Assembly (NCBI GenBank): GCA_030615565.1
Contig: JAUWZC010000099.1
Coordinates: 1-7,772 of the forward strand
Length of the DNA: 7,772 nucleotides
Reading direction: 5' to 3'
Source of the DNA: Desulfobacteraceae bacterium
GTDB lineage: Bacteria; Desulfobacterota; DSM-4660; Desulfatiglandales; B25-G16
Of this stretch, positions 1-5,063 are shown piece after piece. The notes under the pieces were generated by a model that was not told where the DNA came from, searched no databases, and saw only the letters and a list, made by a program, of their open reading frames with translations. The stretch's first letter is position 1, and each line of letters starts with the position of its first letter. The translations under genes were made by a program, and so were the position numbers.

Positions 1-190
1 ACAACTCAGTTAAGGCTTTCATATAAAGGTCTGGAGATAGGCCCTCTACAACCAAGTCAATATCTGATCTTTCATGAATAAAACCTTTGACCAATGACCC
101 GATAAGAAAGGCCCTTTTTACCTTATATTTATCTTTTAATATCGAGACGCATTTTTCGGCTGCTTTCCGTAATTCCACTTTTCTATCCAT
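1..190 (-). CDS. Minimal nucleotidyltransferase (MNT-type), C-terminus beyond left edge
   Basis: Only the first 63 codons are present; the gene leaves the window at base 1. The pattern GSLVKGFIHERSDIDLVVEG (residues 31-50) is the signature of the polymerase-beta-like minimal nucleotidyltransferase fold: a Gly-Ser turn followed by two metal-binding aspartates, D43 and D45, in D-x-D. The ATG at 190 has AAAGGAG about eight bases upstream. Stand-alone proteins of this family often pair with a HEPN protein, the MNT acting as antitoxin by nucleotidylating its partner. No HEPN gene is visible here; a partner could lie left of the window. The start overlaps the end of the Fic-like fragment by eight bases, suggesting translational coupling or fortuitous overlap. 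Family assignment is firm; the role as an antitoxin is inference. Confidence 0.85.
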   Translation of the reverse strand, partial: MDRKVELRKAAEKCVSILKDKYKVKRAFLIGSLVKGFIHERSDIDLVVEGLSPDLYMKALTEL

Positions 191-356
191 TACTTTCTTC
201 TCCTTTAATATGATAAATTTTATAGATTCCGTGGGAGAATGTCCACCATTGCCCCTCATTAATTAACTGTGCCGTTTCCAGGAATCCCCTAGCCCTTTCA
301 ATTTCAAGAAGGCAATTGTTTATCTTGTTTGTTATAGTGAATTTAGGTTTAAACAT
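183..356 (-). pseudogene. Short ORF with a Fic-family N-terminal segment (57 codons)
   Basis: The first 32 or so residues (beginning MFKPKFTITNKINNCLLEIE, then RARGFLETAQL) match the N-terminal helical region typical of Fic/DOC-type AMP-transferases, where FxPxF-TIT and IExARxFL are common. The remaining 25 residues do not look like Fic, and neither the inhibitory-helix region nor the HPFxxGNGR catalytic motif is present. Normal Fic proteins of this type exceed 300 residues, so this is a remnant or a small protein derived from one. The ATG at 356 has only a weak GAAG in front. The TAG at 183-185 lies eight bases inside the nucleotidyltransferase gene. It could still be translated as a small partner of that gene, but I see nothing to show function. 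Confidence 0.5.
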
Positions 357-368
357 CTTCAGTTATAG

Positions 369-512
369 CTACCAAATACAATTACAATGGATCTTTTGAT
401 AATCCATATCCAATTTTTCCCACATCAGTTTTGTTTCCTTACATAGAGCTACATTATAATAATTATATTTTTCTGATAGATAGGAGATGATTTTTATACA
501 TACTAAATATGG
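369..512 (-). pseudogene. C-terminal gene fragment, possibly SPL-type radical SAM protein
   Basis: One minus-strand frame stays open from inside the end of the radC fragment (base 512) to the TAG at 369-371. It encodes about 47 residues with no plausible start. It contains YNVALCKETKLMWEKLDMDY and ends in CNCIW. The pattern ALCKET-x-MW-x-xL followed by a Cys-rich tail resembles, from memory, the C-terminus of spore-photoproduct-lyase-like radical SAM proteins; this match is uncertain. Protein-like composition without a start, sitting against a truncated radC, suggests the tail of a gene whose body was deleted. A database search with these residues would settle the identity. Confidence 0.35.
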
Positions 513-802
513 TTTACTATTCTTCGTGCAATTTCAAAGGCAGCGGCAATCCTTATGGTTTTCACATTTCCGAGCCCTTTTATCTCAAGAAATTTGCTTA
601 GAGGTTGATTTGCCATTCCTTTGAATGAGCCGAAATTGGCAAGGATCTCTTCAGCAATCTTTTCAGCAGGTTTGCCTTTGATGCCAGAGGAAATCAAAAT
701 GGCCAGAAGGTCAGCATCTGATAGGCTCTCTGGTCCGAGCTCCCTGAGTTTACCCCCAGGATGTTGCCACTTTTGAGATCGTGCACTCATTTTTAACCTC
801 AT
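503..802 (-). pseudogene. radC: RadC N-terminal (helix-hairpin-helix) domain only; JAB domain missing
   Basis: The 99 residues match the N-terminal part of RadC/UPF0758 proteins: KLRELGPESLSDADLLAILI (residues 18-37 from the first ATG) is the family hallmark, followed by a helix-hairpin-helix segment (FLEIKGLGNVKTIRIAAAFE). Intact RadC is about 220-230 residues and carries a C-terminal JAB/MPN metalloprotease-like domain with an H-x-H zinc motif. Here the frame stops (TAG 503-505) just where that domain should begin, and the bases beyond do not encode it in any frame I could read. The ATG at 802 has GAGGAA upstream; a second in-frame ATG at 790 is also usable. The gene is therefore a deletion product that joins the next fragment. 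Intact RadC is not needed for DNA repair in the species tested; the name is historical. Confidence 0.75.
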
Positions 803-866
803 AGTTTAATCTTCCTCTGTTTTTACAACCAAAGAAGCAGCAGAATTTTTGGGCATCTATCCTTTT

Positions 867-1322
867 TCAAGATATCACTTCACTTGGATTTAGAACTGCT
901 ATACTTAATTTGCCCTTAAAATGCTCTACATTCCATGTCACAAAGGTATCAATGATTTTCTTATTTTTATCGACTATGGAAGTTACCAACGCATCTCCAA
1001 AGCTCATTTTCTGTTTTATAAGGTCCAATATAGATTTAGCATTAAAGCATACTAATTTAGCATCCTCATCTGGGAACAATATGGTGGTGTTATATTTTGT
1101 AGCAAAACCGAGGTAAAGCATCACTGTATTTTCATAGCTTAGATTAAATGATAGGATTCCACAAAATTCTAATAGGTTATAAATAGAAGTATAGGCAATC
1201 ATTTCATCTTTTACTGCCTTTTCTAAGAATCTGGTGGTTTCTCGATACTTAGCATCTCTTTTATATCTTCTTTCAATTACAAATACATCAGTATCGATAA
1301 ATACCTTTACTTTTTTCTCCAT
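867..1322 (-). CDS. PIN-domain toxin (VapC-like ribonuclease) of a type II TA pair
   Basis: The 151 residues have the PIN-domain layout: a first strand with acidic residues (VFIDTDVFV, D10/D12), a middle acidic position around E52 (LLEFCG), an FGDALV segment with D110, and a last strand TFVTWNVEHFKG where N131 sits at the usual fourth polar position. PIN toxins are Mg-dependent endoribonucleases, commonly cutting tRNA or rRNA; the target cannot be read from sequence. The gene follows the ribbon-helix-helix antitoxin and overlaps it by 16 bases (1307-1322). Its ATG is preceded by AGGAAAAGGAT within the antitoxin's last codons, so the two are translationally coupled. Length is slightly above the typical 130-140 residues. 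PIN identity is firm; a toxin role follows from the pairing. Confidence 0.82.
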   Translation of the reverse strand: MEKKVKVFIDTDVFVIERRYKRDAKYRETTRFLEKAVKDEMIAYTSIYNLLEFCGILSFNLSYENTVMLYLGFATKYNTTILFPDEDAKLVCFNAKSILDLIKQKMSFGDALVTSIVDKNKKIIDTFVTWNVEHFKGKLSIAVLNPSEVIS

Positions 1323-1600
1323 ATCCTTTTCCTGCTGTAACCCATAGCTTCCTCAACTGACTCAAAAAACGGGCTGCTCTTTTCCAGTTCCTTATCTATA
1401 GCTTCCCAGTTTATCTTTACATCCGGCTTTTTGCCTTTTTTCATGGCGAGAGTTGCCTGTTCTACAAATATACCTTCTTGTTCTAAGGCTTTTTCCAGAA
1501 TTTCTTTAACTAAAGCGCTTCTGGTCTTGCCTCTTACCCTGGAGAGGCTGTCTAATTTTTTGAGAAATTCTTTATCTGTTCTGAGAGTTAAAACACTCAT
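1307..1600 (-). CDS. Ribbon-helix-helix antitoxin partner of the PIN toxin
   Basis: From the ATG at 1600 the protein has 97 residues. The first 38 or so form a ribbon-helix-helix DNA-binding domain: the strand SVLTLRTDKEFLKKLDSL, then a helix-turn-helix pair RGKTRSALVKEILEKALEQE. The C-terminal part (INWEAIDKELEKSSPFFESV) is the sort of flexible segment that wraps the toxin. I prefer this start because GAGGTGG lies six bases upstream; a GTG at 1609 is in frame but falls inside that ribosome binding site. Family antitoxins bind their own promoter as dimers and neutralise the toxin directly, and a candidate operator lies just upstream. The gene is first in the operon, as is usual. Confidence 0.82.
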   Translation of the reverse strand: MSVLTLRTDKEFLKKLDSLSRVRGKTRSALVKEILEKALEQEGIFVEQATLAMKKGKKPDVKINWEAIDKELEKSSPFFESVEEAMGYSRKRIWRKK

Positions 1601-1612
1601 TGCTACCACCTC

Positions 1613-1641
1613 GTAATACTTTTTAGGCCCTATTGTATTAC
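1613..1641 (-). promoter_or_regulatory. Candidate RHH operator: paired GTAATAC/GTATTAC sites
   Basis: GTAATAC (1613-1619) and its inverse GTATTAC (1635-1641) are 22 bases apart centre to centre, about two helical turns. The second lies in the near-palindrome TTGTATTACAA over the -10 box. Spaced inverted half-sites overlapping the -10 are where ribbon-helix-helix antitoxins usually bind to autoregulate. The sites are visible; their use by this antitoxin is inferred. Confidence 0.45.
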
Positions 1642-1659
1642 AATCTTTTAAAAAGTCAA
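1632..1659 (-). promoter_or_regulatory. Sigma-70 promoter of the toxin-antitoxin operon
   Basis: Read on the minus strand, TTGACT (1654-1659) and TACAAT (1632-1637) are separated by 16 bases, five of six matches to each consensus box. Transcription would begin near 1625, leaving a leader of about 25 bases before the antitoxin ATG at 1600. Confidence 0.7.
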
Positions 1660-1775
1660 CAACATATCTTTGCTCACACTATAGACTTGAAGTATTTTAC
1701 AAAGCTTTGAACTCTACAAACTAACTGCCACTTTTTGAAACAAAAAAAGTATCTGACCGCTTTCTATGAAAGTTT

Positions 1776-1804
1776 TTGACGGGTTTTTTATAGTGTGCTA
1801 TAAA
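1776..1804 (+). promoter_or_regulatory. Strong sigma-70 promoter for tRNA-Ser(UGA)
   Basis: TTGACG (1776-1781) and TATAAA (1799-1804) have an ideal 17-base spacer. The predicted start near 1811 is only a few bases before the mature tRNA 5' end at 1816. There is no G+C-rich discriminator of the kind typical of stringently controlled tRNA promoters. Confidence 0.72.
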
Positions 1805-1815
1805 AATAAGGTAAT

Positions 1816-1906
1816 GGAGGGATGTCCGAGTGGTTTAAGGAGGCGGTCTTGAAAACCGTTGTCCGCTTAAGGTGGACCGTGGGTTCGAATCCTACTCCCT
1901 CCGCCA
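1816..1906 (+). tRNA. tRNA-Ser(UGA), CCA encoded
   Basis: A complete cloverleaf is readable. The acceptor arms GGAGGGA (1816-1822) and TCCCTCC (1896-1902) pair fully, followed by discriminator G and an encoded CCA. The anticodon loop is CTTGAAA with anticodon TGA. A long variable arm with GTCC/GGAC pairing gives the class II shape expected for serine, and the T loop is TTCGAAT. This tRNA reads UCN codons, chiefly UCA. Confidence 0.95.
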
Positions 1907-1907
1907 G

Positions 1908-1941
1908 GAGATGTAATCCCGATTTATCGGGATTACATCTC
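1908..1941. repeat. Perfect 16-bp hairpin, copy A of the intergenic element
   Basis: GAGATGTAATCCCGAT (1908-1923) and its exact reverse complement (1926-1941) flank a TT centre. It begins two bases after the tRNA CCA end. It has no following T-tract, so it is not a standard terminator, though it could act in 3' processing of the tRNA precursor. A close relative (copy B) lies at 2444-2477. Confidence 0.85.
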
Positions 1942-2043
1942 ACCATTGGCTGGTAGCCAGTAGCTCTTGGCAAAGAGGTTTTCCACAACACGTTGATGCT
2001 ACAAGCAAGAACCTAATCGCAAATAGTAATCTCCTAAGGGATT
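1942..2043 (+). repeat. Leader block, copy 1, before the four-helix-bundle gene
   Basis: This block of about 100 bases follows hairpin A and leads to the ATG at 2046. It aligns with 2478-2580 after hairpin B. Both start ACCA, share AGGTTTT near the middle and TGCTACAAGC toward the end, and finish with TAATC then a short imperfect inverted repeat ending GGATTC. The copies are clearly related but diverged. AAGGG at 2036-2040 serves as the ribosome binding site of the gene. Confidence 0.65.
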
Positions 2044-2045
2044 CT

Positions 2046-2402
2046 ATGAAATTTAGATTCAAAGAGTTTAGAGTTTACCAAGACGCTAAAGACTACTGCA
2101 GGTTTTGCCGGGACGTTATTGCAAATCATATAGCCAGACGAGACAAAAGTCTGACAGGCCAATTGGATAGAGCACTGAATTCAATTGTGCTTAATATTGC
2201 TGAAGGATCTGCTGACAATTCTGATGCTGAGTTTGCCCGGTTTTTAGGTATATCAATGAGATCTGTCTATGAAACTGTTGCAGGATTTGATCTTGCAGAA
2301 CTCTATCAATATATTGATGAGGATTTAAACCAGAGAATTTAAGAAAAGGCATACTCTCTGGTAAAGCAATTAGCATCATTTCGTAACAAGCTTAAAACAT
2401 AA
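2046..2402 (+). pseudogene. Four-helix-bundle (23S rRNA IVS/S23-type) protein with an in-frame stop
   Basis: The first 98 residues match the four-helix-bundle family best known from proteins encoded in 23S rRNA intervening sequences. Marks are FKEFRVYQDAKDY near the start, LTGQLDRALNSIVLNIAEGS (residues 36-55), then the SDAEFARFLGIS helix. The molecular role of these proteins is not established; relatives include the Avd accessory protein of diversity-generating retroelements. TAA at 2340-2342 ends the frame, but the same frame continues for 19 sense codons (EKAYSLVKQLASFRNKLKT) to TAA at 2400-2402. That tail is the usual last helix of the family, which runs about 115-120 residues, so the first TAA looks like a single-base nonsense change, for example from TAT. 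The ATG is supported by AAGGG five bases upstream. A 98-residue product missing part of helix 4 could still be made. Confidence 0.72.
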
Positions 2403-2440
2403 TGCTATAAGCCAGAAGCTATTAGCAAATTGTAATCCAC
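2403..2440 (+). repeat. 38-base direct repeat, first copy
   Basis: This segment, starting TGCTATAAGCCAGAAGC and ending GTAATCCAC, is identical to 2531-2568 except for one base (T/C at the sixth position). A third, more diverged copy is at 1997-2034. It directly abuts the end of the extended four-helix-bundle frame. Confidence 0.9.
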
Positions 2441-2443
2441 CAG

Positions 2444-2477
2444 GAAATTTAGTCCCGATTTATCGGGATTAAATTTC
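2444..2477. repeat. 16-bp hairpin, copy B of the intergenic element
   Basis: GAAATTTAGTCCCGAT (2444-2459) faces ATCGGGATTAAATTTC (2462-2477), pairing throughout apart from one G-T position that remains a wobble pair in RNA. The inner CCCGATTTATCGGG is identical to hairpin A while the outer arms differ, so arms changed together and pairing was kept. The context, CCAGGA before and CACCA after, is also shared with copy A. Confidence 0.85.
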
Positions 2478-2580
2478 ACCAGTAGCTTATAGCAATTGGT
2501 TTTTAGCAGGAAGGTTTTGTACTAATTTATTGCTACAAGCCAGAAGCTATTAGCAAATTGTAATCCACGTAAGTGGATTC
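2478..2580 (+). repeat. Leader block, copy 2, with no gene after it
   Basis: This is the counterpart of 1942-2043 and follows hairpin B in the same order, but it runs straight into tRNA-Ser(GCU) instead of a four-helix-bundle ORF. It contains the second copy of the 38-base repeat (2531-2568). It ends in a small perfect hairpin, AATCCAC (2562-2568) and GTGGATT (2573-2579), whose equivalent in copy 1 is imperfect. Confidence 0.65.
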
Positions 2581-2582
2581 GC

Positions 2583-2675
2583 GGAGAGATGGCCGAGTCG
2601 GCTGAAGGCGCTCGCCTGCTAAGCGAGTGTGGGGCGAAAGCTCTACCGAGGGTTCGAATCCCTCTCTCTCCGCCA
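2583..2675 (+). tRNA. tRNA-Ser(GCU), CCA encoded
   Basis: The acceptor arms GGAGAGA (2583-2589) and TCTCTCC (2665-2671) pair fully, followed by discriminator G and an encoded CCA. The anticodon loop CTGCTAA carries GCT, reading AGC/AGU. The long variable arm is GC-rich, as in serine tRNAs, and the T arm is GAGGG-TTCGAAT-CCCTC. I found no convincing promoter of its own upstream, so it may depend on read-through from the promoter at 1776-1804. It converges with the cysteine-synthase fusion gene, whose stop is 28 bases away. Confidence 0.95.
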
Positions 2676-2703
2676 AAAGATATCCTTTTCTGATCTGCTA
2701 GAG

Positions 2704-4986
2704 TTATCTAATTTTTCTCCACCTTGTTCCATCTTTCGTGTCAATAACCTCAACCCCCAAATCCTTTAGTTTATTTCTTATGTTATCAGCCTTTGACCAA
2801 TCCTTTTTTTGCCGGGCATAGGTCCTTTCTTTTATTAATTCCTCTATCTGCTTAGAAGATTCTGCCCCTGTCAGATCCATAACCATTAGCACTGAGTTGA
2901 GCCTGGAGAGAACATCTTCAATCTTATTTCGATCGGATGGATTTAATCCTTGAGAGTCTATTATACGATTGATTTTATGTATAAACTCAAAAAGTGCGGC
3001 TAGGGCAGGCGAAATATTCAGATCATCATCCATTTCCTCTATAAACTTATGCCTAAGATCATAGATTAATTGATCAATTTCTATATTAACTGGGCCCTTT
3101 TGGCAGGAGCGGAGTTTATGGACGAATCTATCTAAACGGGAGACTGTATTTTTAGCTATAGTTAGCTTTGACCATGAGAAATCAATAGCTTTCCTGTAAT
3201 GCATGTTGATAAGCCAGTATCTAATTTCCCTTCCAGCATAACCTTTATTTAGTGTATCTCTAAGGGTGATGGTTTTTTCTTTTACTAGTTCATTATGAAT
3301 CCAGTAATTAGCTATTGGCTTGCCAGTAAGGGCTTCTGATATAGCTATATCGTTTTCGTGGTGTGGAAAGATCAGGTCCATACTTCCGGTATGAATGTCA
3401 AAGGTTTCACCCAGATATTTCACTGCCATGGCAGCACATTCTATGTGCCAGCTGGGTCGGACGTTTCCCCATCTGGTAGAAAAGAATATCCCTCTTTTAA
3501 GCTCATTCAATGTTGATCTCTTAAGCAGGGTAAAGTCCCTTGGATTGTCTTTTTCATACTGATCTAGGTCAACCGTTTTACCCACCCTGATTTTGTCTAA
3601 ATCTACCCTTGAAAGTTTACCATAGCCCTTAAAACGAGAGATGTCGAAGTAGACAGAGTGTAATCTTTCATAGGCAAAACCTTTTTCTAAAAGTTTTTGA
3701 GTAATATCTATCACCTCTTCCACATGTTCACTGGCCATGGGGTAATTGGTTGCCCTTTTGATATTGAGGGTGTCCATATCTTTAAGGAATTCATGATAAT
3801 ATCTTTGAGTGAACGTAGTTACTTCTTCACCTGAAGCTTCAGCTCCCTGAATTGTTTTATCATCCAGATCAGTAATGTTTATTATATGCTTTACTGTAAA
3901 ACCCTTAAACTCAAGGTAACGTCTCACAAGGTCAGCGACGATATATCTCCTGCAATCAGCAAGATCGATTAATTTTGATACTGTGGGTCCGCAGGAATAT
4001 ATAGAGGCCTCGTTTTCTTTTATGGGTATGAATGCATCTTTTTGCCTGTTCAATGTATTATAGAATTTGATATCAGTCTTTTTTCTGTCCATAAATAGAT
4101 TGGTACTCAGGTATCGTTCGCCACCATCCGGAAATATAACCACAAAGAGACCCTCTTCTATTTCTTGTGCTACCTTAAGAGCAGCGGCCATGGCTGCCCC
4201 TGAACTCATACCAACAAAGATGGCTTCTTCTTTGGCAAGTCTCCTTGTCATCTGGAAGGCCTCTTCATCTTCAATATGAACAATGCGATCCAGAGAATCT
4301 TTATTAAATATTCCAGGTCGATAGGATTCCTTCATATTTTTCATTCCCTGGATATTATGGCCCAGATAGGGCTCGACCCCGACTATCTTGATTTCTGGGT
4401 TGTACTCTTTTAATCTGTTAGAAAGGCCTATTACCGTACCTGTAGTACCCATAGCGGCTAATATCATGGTAACTTTTCCATCAGTCTGCTGCCAAATTTC
4501 AACGGCAGTTCCATAGTAATGGGACATCCAGTTGCTTTCATTATTAAATTGGTCTGCCAGCCAGTATTTTTCTGGCTCTTTTCTGACCAGATTATATGCC
4601 TCCTCAATAGCACCATCAGTGCCAAGACGTGACGGGGTAAACTGAAGATCTGCACCTAATGCCTTCAGTATCTTCCTCCTTTCCTCACTAACTGAATCGG
4701 ACATGGTGAGCATTAATTGGTAACCTTTAATGGCAGCAACAAGGGCGAGCCCTATTCCAGTGTTGCCACTTGTGGCCTCTACAATTATTTTTCCCTTGTT
4801 TAATTGACCATTTCTCTCTGCCTCCTCTATCATGGATAGGGCTATTCTATCTTTAATCGATCCCCCAGGATTGAAGGACTCAAGTTTGGCAAATATCTTG
4901 ACCTTATCGTTCTTGTTAAGATGGCTTATAGGAACGATAGGTGTATTTCCAATCGTATCTAAAATGTTATTATATTTCTTGGTCAC
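2704..4986 (-). CDS. Cysteine synthase fused to a cysteinyl-tRNA-synthetase-like domain lacking HIGH and KMSKS
   Basis: Residues 1-300 are a PLP-dependent cysteine synthase (CysK/CysM type). They contain NPGGSIKDR with the PLP lysine K45, TSGNTG (72-77) for the substrate carboxylate, a phosphate-binding loop GTTGT (180-184), VGMSSGAA and PDGGERYLST. In the last motif G288 replaces the serine common in PDSGERY. Residues 304-760 have the full length and order of cysteinyl-tRNA synthetase: CGPTV, NITDLDDK, NPRDFTLLKR, PSWHIECAAM, FPHHEND and a C-terminal GTRWRK. The class I catalytic signatures are gone. HIGN is replaced by DLAD (341-344), and HNELV-KEKTITLRD passes directly over the place where KMSKS should be, about a dozen residues short. 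Zinc ligands C332, C517 and H542 remain, with the fourth changed from Glu to Asp (D546). The cysteine synthase half looks active; the synthetase half probably does not charge tRNA. The start is GTG with a poor ribosome binding site (AAAAGAA); no other start fits. The upstream QueG-like gene ends 77 bases away. Confidence 0.9.
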   Translation of the reverse strand: MTKKYNNILDTIGNTPIVPISHLNKNDKVKIFAKLESFNPGGSIKDRIALSMIEEAERNGQLNKGKIIVEATSGNTGIGLALVAAIKGYQLMLTMSDSVSEERRKILKALGADLQFTPSRLGTDGAIEEAYNLVRKEPEKYWLADQFNNESNWMSHYYGTAVEIWQQTDGKVTMILAAMGTTGTVIGLSNRLKEYNPEIKIVGVEPYLGHNIQGMKNMKESYRPGIFNKDSLDRIVHIEDEEAFQMTRRLAKEEAIFVGMSSGAAMAAALKVAQEIEEGLFVVIFPDGGERYLSTNLFMDRKKTDIKFYNTLNRQKDAFIPIKENEASIYSCGPTVSKLIDLADCRRYIVADLVRRYLEFKGFTVKHIINITDLDDKTIQGAEASGEEVTTFTQRYYHEFLKDMDTLNIKRATNYPMASEHVEEVIDITQKLLEKGFAYERLHSVYFDISRFKGYGKLSRVDLDKIRVGKTVDLDQYEKDNPRDFTLLKRSTLNELKRGIFFSTRWGNVRPSWHIECAAMAVKYLGETFDIHTGSMDLIFPHHENDIAISEALTGKPIANYWIHNELVKEKTITLRDTLNKGYAGREIRYWLINMHYRKAIDFSWSKLTIAKNTVSRLDRFVHKLRSCQKGPVNIEIDQLIYDLRHKFIEEMDDDLNISPALAALFEFIHKINRIIDSQGLNPSDRNKIEDVLSRLNSVLMVMDLTGAESSKQIEELIKERTYARQKKDWSKADNIRNKLKDLGVEVIDTKDGTRWRKIR

Positions 4987-5063
4987 TATTTCTTTTGGCC
5001 TAAAAGCGGGTTAGTCGAGTGTCTTTAATATAAAAGATGTAGTATAGCAATAAAATAAAGACC

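Noticed and set aside
910..1116. Plus-strand ORF inside the PIN toxin gene
   Set aside because: It is antisense to a gene with clear family motifs and has no ribosome binding site or recognisable sequence.
1730..1750. A/T-only hairpin between the TA operon and the tRNA promoter
   Set aside because: The stem is made almost only of A-T pairs, is weak, and follows no gene end on either strand.
1908..1941. Hairpin A (and B) as rho-independent terminators
   Set aside because: The stems are strong but neither is followed by a T-tract on either strand, and both belong to a larger repeated unit.
1788..1991. Minus-strand 67-codon ORF across tRNA-Ser(UGA)
   Set aside because: Its GVGFEPT...LNHSDIPP sequence is the well-known false translation of the complement of a serine tRNA gene.
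1997..2568. The three copies of the 38-base repeat as a CRISPR array
   Set aside because: Copies are diverged, irregularly spaced (500 and 128 bases apart) and one gap contains a gene; no cas gene is present.
2676..2690. Terminator after tRNA-Ser(GCU)
   Set aside because: Only five pairs around ATATC and four T residues; too weak to call, though it may help end the convergent transcripts.
4067..4279. Plus-strand ORF within the cysteine synthase half; likewise 4832-5014 (+) and 4464-4655 (-)
   Set aside because: All are out-of-frame shadows of the long fusion gene.
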